Source of the DNA: CAJBVG01 sp943372995
GTDB lineage: Bacteria > Bacteroidota > Bacteroidia > Sphingobacteriales > Sphingobacteriaceae
Assembly (NCBI GenBank): GCA_943372995.1
Contig: CALSAQ010000012.1
Location: forward strand, 1 to 34,712
Direction: 5' to 3'
Length of the DNA stretch: 34,712 nucleotides
In this document: positions 15,272-23,650 of the stretch, in pieces
Layout of the letters: every line of letters begins with the position of its first letter
Position numbering within the stretch: position 1 is the first letter of the stretch
Notes under the pieces: generated by a model
What the model saw: the letters and a program-made list of their open reading frames with translations, nothing else
Database searches by the model: none
Told to the model about the DNA's origin: nothing
Program-made: the position numbers and the translations under genes

Positions 15272-16651
15272 TTATATTAAACCTGACAATATACCAGGAA
15301 GTAAACCAAAGGTAATGGTTGCTATTGCAGCAATCCACAATACCAATTTGTAAGAAGTATTGTACTCAATTTTATCGTCGCTAACACTTTCTTTCATATA
15401 CATCGCGATAATTATTCTGAAATAATACCAAAAAGCAATTACTGCATTTACAATAGCAATACCCACTAACCAGAAATAGCTTTGATTAATTGCGGTGGTA
15501 AAGACAAAGAATTTACCGAAAAATCCTGCAGTTAAAGGAATACCTGCCAATGAACAAATAGCAATAGTTAAGGCTAACGCTGTTTTAGGGTTGTTTTTTG
15601 CTAAACCATTAAATGCGTCGAAGCTTTCTGAGTTTTTCAAGGCCTTCACTTTTATTAAAATTGCAAAAGCTGAAACAGATGCAATTGAATAGGCTACTGC
15701 ATAATAGAAAATTGCATTTCCTGAATCAGGACCTAATGCTAAAATTGCCATTAACATATAACCCGCATGTGAAATACTCGAATAAGCAAGCATTCTCTTA
15801 AAGGTATCTTGATACAATGCGATAACATTTCCAACAATAATGGTTAATGCTGCAATAGCCCAAAGTGTTGGTGTAAATATGTGCATTGAACCTGCAAAGG
15901 CAACGATGAACAATCTCATGAATGCTGCAAAGCTTGCGGTTTTAACAACCGACGACATGTAAGATGTTATTAACGATGGTGCTCCATCATAAACATCTGG
16001 CGCCCAAAAATGAAATGGTGCAGCAGAAACTTTAAAACTTAATCCAATAATCATAAATAAAACACCTGCATTAAAAAGTGCCGCTGTTTGCGATCCACTT
16101 TCCATAATAATGGTGCTTATGGTTTCTAAATTAAAGGAACCTGTAAATCCATAAATCAATGCTATACCGAACAACAAAAAACCTGTTGCAAAAGAACCCA
16201 TTAAAAAGTATTTCAATGCAGCTTCATTAGAAGCTAAATCTTTTTTTCTTATTCCTGCTAAAATGTACATGCTCACCGACATGATTTCTATGCCAATGAA
16301 TAACATTGATAAATCGTTGTATGAAACCATACATAATACACCAACTAATGAAAATAAAATCATCGATATGTATTCGGCTACATTTGAACTGATTTTCTCA
16401 AAGTATCCAGGAGATAATAATAGAATTAATACTGTTGTAGCAATAGTAAGTACAGAAAAACAAATTGCGTAATTATCTACAAACAACATATTATTAAAAT
16501 AATAAATTGGATTGTTCCAATTCATTAGATATGTTGCTGATGCTGCTAATAAGCCAGTAACCGACAATGGTACAATTGCTTTGTTCAGTTTATACAAACC
16601 TAAAAACAAGATAACAATTGCAAGTAATGATATAATGATAATTCCAGTCAT
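15272..16651 (-). CDS. nuoN: NADH-quinone oxidoreductase subunit N
   Basis: Antiporter-like proton-pumping subunit of complex I, 459 residues, about 14 transmembrane helices. Key charged residues of the family are visible: Glu122 (FIGIEIMS), Lys207 (SFKVSAAPFHFWAPD) and Lys237 (SVVKTASF). It is the last of the 14 nuo genes and sits 22 bp after nuoM. The downstream DedA gene follows closely with no terminator-like hairpin, so transcription probably continues. Confidence 0.97.
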   Translation of the reverse strand: MTGIIIISLLAIVILFLGLYKLNKAIVPLSVTGLLAASATYLMNWNNPIYYFNNMLFVDNYAICFSVLTIATTVLILLLSPGYFEKISSNVAEYISMILFSLVGVLCMVSYNDLSMLFIGIEIMSVSMYILAGIRKKDLASNEAALKYFLMGSFATGFLLFGIALIYGFTGSFNLETISTIIMESGSQTAALFNAGVLFMIIGLSFKVSAAPFHFWAPDVYDGAPSLITSYMSSVVKTASFAAFMRLFIVAFAGSMHIFTPTLWAIAALTIIVGNVIALYQDTFKRMLAYSSISHAGYMLMAILALGPDSGNAIFYYAVAYSIASVSAFAILIKVKALKNSESFDAFNGLAKNNPKTALALTIAICSLAGIPLTAGFFGKFFVFTTAINQSYFWLVGIAIVNAVIAFWYYFRIIIAMYMKESVSDDKIEYNTSYKLVLWIAAIATITFGLLPGILSGLI

Positions 16652-16673
16652 GCTGAATAATAATATAGTAAAA

Positions 16674-18137
16674 TTAGTTAACTGCCAATTTAGTGTTTAC
16701 GAAATTGATTAATTCTGATATTGATGCTTCAGAAATGTGTAATAAGAAATTTGGATAAACTCCTATTACAATAATCATTAGTGCTGAAACAAACAATACT
16801 ATTTTTTCTGAACCAGAAATGTCGGTAAAGCTAGCTGTTAAGCTATTCGTTTCTCCCAACATTACATTTTGATACATACGTAGCATGTACACTGCACCCA
16901 AAATAATTGTTAAACCTGCAAATACAGCTGCCCAAGTATTGTATTGATAAATACCCATTAACAATAAAAATTCTCCTACAAAACCATTGGTTAATGGTAA
17001 TGCAACTGCTCCCATCATTACAATTACAAAACAAATTGCTAATACTGGTGCTTTTAAAACGATACCACCAAGATTTGGTATTTCTCTTGTACTTGTTCTT
17101 GATTCTATAATTTGTACGATGAAAAATAATGCCACAACACTAATACCGTGATTCAACATTTGTATCATCGCACCTTGCAACGATTGCATGTTCCAAACAA
17201 ACACCCCTGCGGCAATTAATCCAACGTGTGCAATAGAAGAATATGCAATTAATCGCTTCATATCAGTTTGGCGGATTGCTATGATTGAACCATAAACAAT
17301 ACCTATGATAGATAATACGATTGCTAGTGTTCCCCAAGTTTGTGCACCTTCTGGTACTATAGGAATTAACCAACGAATAACTCCATAAATACCCATCTTT
17401 AACATGATACCCGACAGTAGCATTGTTCCTTGTGTAGGTGCTTCTGTATAGGTGTCTGGTTGCCAAGTATGAAATGGGAATATCGGCATCTTAATTGCAA
17501 ATGCTAAAAAGAATGCCCAAAACAAAAGACTCTGCTCTTTATTCGATAAACTTAATTGATAAAATGCTCCTATATCAAATGTTTTAAATCCTTGTGTTTG
17601 TAGGTATAAATAAATTATACCAGCAAGCATAAACAAACTTCCAAAAATGGTATAAACAAAGAATTTCAACGTAACCTTAATTCTGTTTTCTCCACCCCAT
17701 ATTGCAGAGATAAAGTAAACTGGAATTAAAGCTGCTTCCCAAGCCACATAGAATAAAAATGCATCTAAAGAAACAAACACACCTATTAATCCTGCTTGCA
17801 TGAACATCATTAATGCATAAAAAGCATTCTCGTTGTTAAACTTTTTCTTAAATGCCGACAATACAATTAATGGGTACAAGAAAGTAGTTAACAATACCAT
17901 TAGGAAACTAATACCATCCATCCCGATGATAAATTTAATGCCCAATGCTGGTATCCACGACTTCTCGAAAATAAATTGTGTATTCGCATTCGAAACAAAT
18001 TGTGTGTATGCATAAATAGCAACTGCTAATTCAGCTAGTGTAAATATTAATGCGCTTTTCTTCGCACTTTCTTTAGGGCTGAACCATGTTACAAATGCTG
18101 CAACAATTGGTAAGGTTAAAAGTATAAGTGTAATCAT
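16674..18137 (-). CDS. nuoM: NADH-quinone oxidoreductase subunit M
   Basis: Antiporter-like proton-pumping subunit of complex I, 487 residues with about 14 helices. The family's charged residues are present: Glu134 in VAWEAALIP and Lys216 in FAIKMPIFPFHTWQPD, followed by TEAPTQG, the usual signature of this subunit. It sits 7 bp after nuoL and 22 bp before nuoN, in the canonical order. Confidence 0.97.
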   Translation of the reverse strand: MITLILLTLPIVAAFVTWFSPKESAKKSALIFTLAELAVAIYAYTQFVSNANTQFIFEKSWIPALGIKFIIGMDGISFLMVLLTTFLYPLIVLSAFKKKFNNENAFYALMMFMQAGLIGVFVSLDAFLFYVAWEAALIPVYFISAIWGGENRIKVTLKFFVYTIFGSLFMLAGIIYLYLQTQGFKTFDIGAFYQLSLSNKEQSLLFWAFFLAFAIKMPIFPFHTWQPDTYTEAPTQGTMLLSGIMLKMGIYGVIRWLIPIVPEGAQTWGTLAIVLSIIGIVYGSIIAIRQTDMKRLIAYSSIAHVGLIAAGVFVWNMQSLQGAMIQMLNHGISVVALFFIVQIIESRTSTREIPNLGGIVLKAPVLAICFVIVMMGAVALPLTNGFVGEFLLLMGIYQYNTWAAVFAGLTIILGAVYMLRMYQNVMLGETNSLTASFTDISGSEKIVLFVSALMIIVIGVYPNFLLHISEASISELINFVNTKLAVN

Positions 18138-18144
18138 CGATCGA

Positions 18145-20052
18145 TTAGCTCAAAATAAAGTTCAACATCATAATAATTATTATACCAACTACCATTGCAA
18201 AAATGTAGAAGCCAGTATATCCTGTTTGGATAGTTCTTAAATTTTTAGAACCATTCATTGTAATTTTTCCTAAGCCATTTACAATACCATCGATGCCTGC
18301 TTTATCTATTACTTTGTATAGGAAGCTTGATAGTTTGTTTAATGGTTTTGTAATAATCATTTCATAAAACTCATCTATATAGAATTTACGATATGATAAT
18401 CTTTGCATGAACGACATTTCTGATTCTTCACGTGGTAATAAATACTCTTCTTTTGCATATCGTTTTTGTGTATACCAATAAATAATTGCTACCACTACAA
18501 TAGATACTCCAATGATGCTATACTCTAAGGTGTGTGAAGCATGTTCTAGTGAGAATTTCTGATCTGTAAATAAAAATGCTGGCGACAAGAAATTTTTCAA
18601 CGCATGTGTTTCAGAAAATATTTCTGGCATACCGAAAAATCCACTTATGGTAGAAAACACCGCCAATATTATCAATGGAATCGTCATGTTTTTCGGGCTC
18701 TCATGTAAATGATGCTCCTGCTCTTTTGTTCCTCTGAAAGATCCGTAAAAAGTTAGGAATAACATTCTGAACATATAGAATGCCGTTAATATAGAAGTAA
18801 ACGACATCACAATAAACATCGGCAGAGAATGCGAATAAGTAGCTGCTAATATTTCATCTTTCGAGAAAAATCCTGCAAAAGGCGGTACGCCTGCTATAGC
18901 AAGTGTTCCTATTAATATAGTTAAAAATGTAATTGGTAATTTCTTTTTCAAACCACCCATTGAGCGCATGTCTTGTTCTCCGCTCATGGCATGTATCACA
19001 CTTCCTGCACCTAAGAAAAGTAAAGCTTTAAAAAATGCATGTGTCATTAAATGAAATACAGCTCCTGTAAAAGAACCAACACCTAATGCAACAAACATAT
19101 ATCCTAACTGACTAACGGTTGAGTAAGCCAATACTTTTTTAATGTCTGTTTGAGTTAAGGCAATTAATGCTGCCCATATAGCTGTTAACATTCCTACTAT
19201 AGCAACAATATCCATCGCCACTGGTGCAAGTACATAAATAATACTCGAACGAGCAATCATGTATATACCGGCAGTAACCATGGTCGCTGCGTGAATTAAT
19301 GCTGAAACTGGAGTAGGGCCTGCCATCGCATCAGGTAACCAAGTGTATAAAGGTAGCTGTGCACTTTTACCCATCGCGCCGATAAATAACAATAGTGCTA
19401 TACTAACTAAAACAGGATCTCCTGATGTGAATTTTGCTGCATTAGTAAAAACCTCATTATAACTAATACTTCCAAATGTTTTGAAAATTAAAAACAATGC
19501 GATTAAAAATCCCAAATCGCCAATACGATTCATCACGAAAGCTTTCTTTGCAGCGTCGTTGTACGATTGATTTTTGTACCAAAAACCTATCAATAAATAT
19601 GAGCATAAACCAACACCTTCCCAACCAATAAACATAATCGCATAGTTTGCTCCTAATACCAATAGCAACATAAAGAACACGAACAAATTTAAGTATGCAA
19701 AGAATTTCGCAAAACCTTCATCATCGTGCATGTATCCAATAGAATATAAGTGAATTAAAAATCCAACACCTGTAATTATCAATAACATTATTGATGAAAG
19801 CGGATCTACAAGAAAAGAAAATGATAAATTAAAATTCCCTGCTTTAATCCATTCGAAAAAAGTAAAGGTATGAGTGCTAACATCCGCGTTTTTTAGTTCG
19901 AAGAATATTCCCAAACTAATTACAAATGATAATAACATAACTCCACTACCAATAATACCTACTAAACTTTTAGGTATGTTTTTATTTCCAATACCATTAA
20001 TTAGAAATCCAATTAATGGTAACAAAGGTACTAATGCGATTAGTTGTAACAT
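18145..20052 (-). CDS. nuoL: NADH-quinone oxidoreductase subunit L
   Basis: Distal antiporter-like subunit of complex I, 635 residues. The core has the conserved Glu145 (GWEGVGLCSYLLIGFWY), Lys229 in AMGKSAQLPLYTWLPDAM and His254 in ALIHAATMVTAG. After the antiporter core, the C-terminal part (about 500-635) carries the long lateral helix that clamps NuoM and NuoN, with a final transmembrane segment at about 612-633. It is 3 bp from nuoK and 7 bp from nuoM. All key residues are intact, so a working proton pump is expected. Confidence 0.97.
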   Translation of the reverse strand: MLQLIALVPLLPLIGFLINGIGNKNIPKSLVGIIGSGVMLLSFVISLGIFFELKNADVSTHTFTFFEWIKAGNFNLSFSFLVDPLSSIMLLIITGVGFLIHLYSIGYMHDDEGFAKFFAYLNLFVFFMLLLVLGANYAIMFIGWEGVGLCSYLLIGFWYKNQSYNDAAKKAFVMNRIGDLGFLIALFLIFKTFGSISYNEVFTNAAKFTSGDPVLVSIALLLFIGAMGKSAQLPLYTWLPDAMAGPTPVSALIHAATMVTAGIYMIARSSIIYVLAPVAMDIVAIVGMLTAIWAALIALTQTDIKKVLAYSTVSQLGYMFVALGVGSFTGAVFHLMTHAFFKALLFLGAGSVIHAMSGEQDMRSMGGLKKKLPITFLTILIGTLAIAGVPPFAGFFSKDEILAATYSHSLPMFIVMSFTSILTAFYMFRMLFLTFYGSFRGTKEQEHHLHESPKNMTIPLIILAVFSTISGFFGMPEIFSETHALKNFLSPAFLFTDQKFSLEHASHTLEYSIIGVSIVVVAIIYWYTQKRYAKEEYLLPREESEMSFMQRLSYRKFYIDEFYEMIITKPLNKLSSFLYKVIDKAGIDGIVNGLGKITMNGSKNLRTIQTGYTGFYIFAMVVGIIIIMMLNFILS

Positions 20053-20055
20053 TTA

Positions 20056-20385
20056 TTATCCTTTTAATCTATTTAAAAAATTAATATCGATTGATCTTGT
20101 GTTTCTATATATCATCACAATGATAGCTAAGCCCGCAGCTACTTCTGCTGCAGCTACTGCCATAATAAAAAACACAAATATCTGCCCAGCTGGATCTCCT
20201 CTAAATGCCGAGAATGCGGCAAGTAATAAATTGACAGCATTTAACATCAGTTCTATCGACATAAAAACTATAATTGCATTTCTACGAAGTAATACTCCTA
20301 AAACGCCTATAACAAATAAAACAGAACTCAATATGATGTAATGATTGAGTGGTACTGTTTGAATGGTTTGTGTAATTGTTTCCAT
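20056..20385 (-). CDS. nuoK: NADH-quinone oxidoreductase subunit K
   Basis: Small membrane subunit of complex I, 109 residues with three transmembrane helices. The two membrane glutamates needed for proton translocation in the family are at Glu45 (SIELMLNAVNL) and Glu81 (AAEVAAGLAI). The start shares one base with the nuoJ stop (TAATG), indicating translational coupling, and nuoL follows 3 bp later. Confidence 0.97.
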   Translation of the reverse strand: METITQTIQTVPLNHYIILSSVLFVIGVLGVLLRRNAIIVFMSIELMLNAVNLLLAAFSAFRGDPAGQIFVFFIMAVAAAEVAAGLAIIVMIYRNTRSIDINFLNRLKG

Positions 20386-20882
20386 TAATTCGTTTCTTTT
20401 TTAGCTAGTAATACCGACCCTACCATTGCCGACAATAATAAAATAGATATGATTTCGAATGGTAGTAAGAAGTCTCTAAATAAAGTTTTACCTAAATTCT
20501 TTACTAAGCCAATATTGTTAGATGCTATACCTGTAATTTCTCCACCTTCGGTTTTTTTCAACGCTGCAAAAATGGTAATCAAAAGTAAACCTGCTGCAAT
20601 GGTACCTGCTATTTTCATGAGTATAGGTTTCTGCGGTTCCGATTCTTTACCCAAATTCAAAAACATAATGGCAAATAATATCAAGACCATGATTGCACCC
20701 ATGTAAACAATAAAATTCACGATAGCTAAGAACTGTGCATTTAAAAGTATATAATGACAAGTAATACTAAAGAAAGTCATTACCATATATAATGCGCTAT
20801 GTATTGGATTTTTAGCCAACACTACCAACAGCGCAAAGAAAATGGTAACAAAACCTAGTAAATAAAATATGGATTGGTTCAT
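20385..20882 (-). CDS. nuoJ: NADH-quinone oxidoreductase subunit J
   Basis: Membrane subunit of complex I (ND6 homologue), 165 residues and five predicted helices. The characteristic helix with FIVYMGAIMVLILFAIMF and the N-terminal NPIHSALYMV motif are clear. It starts 17 bp after nuoI and its stop overlaps the nuoK start. Confidence 0.96.
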   Translation of the reverse strand: MNQSIFYLLGFVTIFFALLVVLAKNPIHSALYMVMTFFSITCHYILLNAQFLAIVNFIVYMGAIMVLILFAIMFLNLGKESEPQKPILMKIAGTIAAGLLLITIFAALKKTEGGEITGIASNNIGLVKNLGKTLFRDFLLPFEIISILLLSAMVGSVLLAKKETN

Positions 20883-20899
20883 GTGTAATTTTATTTCTA

Positions 20900-21394
20900 T
20901 TATTTAACAATTGGTTCTAATAATTTATCTTTTCCATAGATAAATGTATCGCGACTATAATCTGCTTTTGCGATATTTCCATCTAAGTAAATTGCTTCTT
21001 TAGGGCATGCTTCTTCACAGAATCCACAGAAAATACAACGCAACATATTTATTTCATAAACAGCTGCATATTTTTCTTCGCGGTATAAATGTTCTTCTCC
21101 TTTTTTACGTTCTGCTGCTGTCATTGTAATTGCTTCAGCAGGGCAAGATAATGCACACAAACCACAAGCTGTACAACGCTCTGCGCCATTCTCATCACGC
21201 TTAAGAGAATGTAAGCCTCTAAAGTTTTCCGAAAACTCTCTCTCCACTTCTGGATAAAATATAGTAGTCTTCTTTTTGAAAAAGTGACTCATTGTAATAC
21301 CCAACCCTTGAAAAATTGCTGGTAGATACATTCTCTCCCAGAAATTCAATTTCTTGTGTTCAATTACTTTCTTTCGGTTCGATAAAGAATCCAT
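20900..21394 (-). CDS. nuoI: NADH-quinone oxidoreductase subunit I
   Basis: Peripheral-arm ferredoxin-like subunit of complex I that carries clusters N6a and N6b on the way to N2. Two complete 4Fe-4S motifs are visible: Cys74, 77, 80 and 84 (CTACGLCALSCP) and Cys120, 123, 126 and 130 (CIFCGFCEEACP). The length of 164 residues is normal. It lies 18 bp after nuoH. Confidence 0.97.
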   Translation of the reverse strand: MDSLSNRKKVIEHKKLNFWERMYLPAIFQGLGITMSHFFKKKTTIFYPEVEREFSENFRGLHSLKRDENGAERCTACGLCALSCPAEAITMTAAERKKGEEHLYREEKYAAVYEINMLRCIFCGFCEEACPKEAIYLDGNIAKADYSRDTFIYGKDKLLEPIVK

Positions 21395-21412
21395 GTTTTT
21401 ATATCTAATAAA

Positions 21413-22435
21413 TTATCCTTTAATAATAATTACCAATCCTGTGATTACAATATTTATGATTGATAAAGGAATTAATATGTTCCATCCTAATTTCATTAAC
21501 TGATCATAACGGAAACGTGGGATTGTCCAACGTACCCATATAAAGAAGAAAATGAATAGTAATATTTTAATAAATAATACTGCTACTCCAATCGCTGCCG
21601 CAAGATTTGGATTAGAAATTAAGTGCATTCCTGGGTAGTTATAACCACCGAAGTATAATGTTGCTAATACTGCTGAAGAAACGAACACATTAATGTATTC
21701 GGCAAATAAATAGAACCCTAATTTCATCGAAGAATATTCGGTATGATGACCACCAACCAATTCTGTTTCACATTCTGGTAAATCAAAAGGTGTACGATTT
21801 GTTTCTGCAAAAGAGCAGATTAAGAAAATTAAAAATCCTAATGGTTGATATAAAACATTCCAATGCCATCCTTCTTGTTGTTGAGCAATTTCTCTCATGC
21901 TCAATGTACCTGTTACCATTAACAATGCTATAATAGATAGACCCATTGCTAATTCGTATGAAATATTTTGTGACGCTGCTCGTATTGCTCCTAACAATGA
22001 AAATTTATTATTAGATGCCCAACCTCCTATCATAATACCGTATACTCCTAAAGATACCACACCAAAAATATATAATAGACCCACGTTAATGTCGGCTACT
22101 TGTAGTGCTATTGTTTTTCCAAACATCACCACATCTGCTCCCCATGGAATTACCGCAGAAGTAATACAAGCTGTGAACATGCTTAATGATGGACCTAGTA
22201 TAAATAAAAATGTACCAGCATGTGTTGGGATAATTTCTTCTTTTGTAAACAACTTCACTCCATCCGCTAGTGGTTGCAATATACCCCAAGGACCAGCTCT
22301 ATTTGGACCTACACGATCTTGAAAAAATCCTGCGAATTTTCTTTCAGCAAGCGTGGTGTACATGGCTATTAATAAACTCACTCCTAATATGGCTGAGATT
22401 AAAACTAGTTTTTCTATGATAAAATATAAATCCAT
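21413..22435 (-). CDS. nuoH: NADH-quinone oxidoreductase subunit H
   Basis: Membrane subunit of complex I that forms the quinone chamber with NuoB and NuoD. It has 340 residues and about eight helices. Conserved loops are present: ERKFAGFFQDRVGPNRAGPWG (from residue 31) and FAETNRTPFDLPECETELVGG (from residue 207), which line the quinone cavity. It follows nuoG after a spacer almost entirely occupied by an inverted repeat. Confidence 0.97.
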   Translation of the reverse strand: MDLYFIIEKLVLISAILGVSLLIAMYTTLAERKFAGFFQDRVGPNRAGPWGILQPLADGVKLFTKEEIIPTHAGTFLFILGPSLSMFTACITSAVIPWGADVVMFGKTIALQVADINVGLLYIFGVVSLGVYGIMIGGWASNNKFSLLGAIRAASQNISYELAMGLSIIALLMVTGTLSMREIAQQQEGWHWNVLYQPLGFLIFLICSFAETNRTPFDLPECETELVGGHHTEYSSMKLGFYLFAEYINVFVSSAVLATLYFGGYNYPGMHLISNPNLAAAIGVAVLFIKILLFIFFFIWVRWTIPRFRYDQLMKLGWNILIPLSIINIVITGLVIIIKG

Positions 22436-22504
22436 AATTTATTAGATGTGAGATATGAGGTATTAGATGTGAGTTGATTTTCTCATATCTAATATCTCAT
22501 ATCT
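22436..22504. repeat. Inverted repeat filling the nuoG-nuoH spacer
   Basis: Two 23-base arms, 22451-22473 and 22482-22504, are complementary at 21 of 23 positions around an 8-base loop. The two mismatches are G-T pairs in + strand RNA but A-C in the mRNA sense. ATTAGATGTGAG is also repeated directly at 22441-22452 and 22462-22473. The right arm reaches into the nuoG stop codon. It resembles the degenerate TATGAGATATTAGA repeats common between Bacteroidota genes. The related repeat is in the nuoF-nuoG spacer. Confidence 0.75.
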
Positions 22505-23510
22505 ATTTTCTATTTTTTGTAAACATTTTTCTATTCGCTTCCATTAGTGCTGGATCTTTTTCAACTACTGGTAATGGATGCGCCATTTCATAATGATTAG
22601 ATGCAATCACTGAAGTCTCCTCAATTTTACGCGGTCCTTCAATTGTCCAGTCAGATGTTTGTTTTTTATCAAACCTACAAGTGTTGCAAATAAACTCTTC
22701 CACTTCACCGTATTTGTCTTTTCTTCCTGTTACTCTTAATACATCGTCTCCTTTATACCACAACACTACTTTACCAGAACATTTCGGATTATCGCAATTA
22801 CGATGAGCATCTACTGGTTTGGTAAACCAAACTCTATTTTTAAAACGGAAAGTTTTGTCGGTTAATGCTCCAACAGGGCAAACATCGATTACGTTTCCTG
22901 AGAAGTCATTATCGATTGCTTTTTCTATATAAGTAGATATCTCTGCCTTATCTCCACGATTTAAAATTCCATGCACACGATTATCGGTAATTTGATCCGC
23001 CGTATAAACACAACGGTAGCAAAGTATACAACGATTCATGTGAAGTTGAATTTTATCTCCTATATCTATTCTCTCAAAAGTTCTACGTTCAAATTCATAA
23101 CGAGTATTAGATGAACCATGTTCAAATGATAAATTTTGCAAATCGCATTCTCCTGCTTGATCACATACTGGGCAATCGAGTGGATGATTTATCAATAACA
23201 TTTCCACAACACCTTTACGTGCTTCTAATACTTCAGCAGAAGATTTACTTTCTACTTCCATACCATCCATTACTTGTGTTTGGCATGAAGCAACAAGTTT
23301 AGGCATTGGTCGAGGATCCTTTTCGGAACCTTTGCTTACTTTAACTAAACAGGTACGACATTTACCGCCGCTCCCTTTTAGTTTAGAGTAATAGCACATA
23401 GCAGGTGGAACTAAATCGCCACCAATCATACGAGCAGCGTTTAAGATGGTAGTTCCAGCTTCTACTTCTATTGACTGACCATCAATGGTCACTTTCATTT
23501 TATCAGCCAT
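22503..23510 (-). CDS. nuoG: NADH-quinone oxidoreductase subunit G, short form
   Basis: Iron-sulfur subunit of the complex I peripheral arm, here 335 residues against roughly 700-900 in proteobacterial NuoG. The 2Fe-2S ligands are Cys39, 51, 54 and 76. The His-coordinated 4Fe-4S cluster uses His109, Cys113, 116 and 122. The next 4Fe-4S uses Cys161, 164, 167 and 211. A reduced third region carries Cys239, 244, 275 and 278. The molybdopterin-oxidoreductase-like C-terminal domain is absent, as is usual in many Bacteroidota, so this is a lineage form and not a frameshifted gene. It is flanked by repeat-bearing spacers on both sides. Confidence 0.94.
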   Translation of the reverse strand: MADKMKVTIDGQSIEVEAGTTILNAARMIGGDLVPPAMCYYSKLKGSGGKCRTCLVKVSKGSEKDPRPMPKLVASCQTQVMDGMEVESKSSAEVLEARKGVVEMLLINHPLDCPVCDQAGECDLQNLSFEHGSSNTRYEFERRTFERIDIGDKIQLHMNRCILCYRCVYTADQITDNRVHGILNRGDKAEISTYIEKAIDNDFSGNVIDVCPVGALTDKTFRFKNRVWFTKPVDAHRNCDNPKCSGKVVLWYKGDDVLRVTGRKDKYGEVEEFICNTCRFDKKQTSDWTIEGPRKIEETSVIASNHYEMAHPLPVVEKDPALMEANRKMFTKNRK

Positions 23511-23520
23511 CTTTTTCTCT

Positions 23521-23650
23521 AGTATTTAAGTATTGAGATGTTAGTATTGAGATATGAGAATCTCAATCATTACTCTCGGTTTAATTTTTTTTCTTTTGTA
23601 ATATTAAAATCATTGTCCAACTCGATACCAGATAATCACTACCCGATACT
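23521..23650. repeat. Repeat-rich nuoF-nuoG spacer
   Basis: The 128-bp spacer and the last bases of nuoF hold several repeat motifs. AGTATTGAGAT occurs twice with a 14-bp period (23529-23539, 23543-23553). An 8-bp stem, ATTGAGAT/ATCTCAAT (23546-23553, 23560-23567), has a 6-base loop. CGATAC occurs at 23623-23628 and 23644-23649, the second copy lying inside the end of nuoF. The sequence resembles the nuoG-nuoH repeat and looks like decayed dispersed intergenic elements. Confidence 0.6.

Noticed and set aside
19874..20341. A 155-codon open frame on the + strand
   Set aside because: It lies antisense to nuoL and nuoK, both with intact catalytic residues. Its composition (Asn/Ile/Thr rich) is what the reverse of membrane-protein codons gives.
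21897..22322. A 141-codon open frame on the + strand
   Set aside because: It is the reverse-strand shadow of nuoH, with no recognisable motif and no promoter or spacing of its own.
22503..23510. NuoG as a pseudogene or truncated fragment
   Set aside because: All cluster ligands are present, the stop is clean, the next gene follows directly, and short NuoG is known in Bacteroidota.
22436..23650. CRISPR array or satellite because of the repeats around nuoG
   Set aside because: The motifs are short, degenerate and not separated by unique spacers of constant length, and no cas gene is present.
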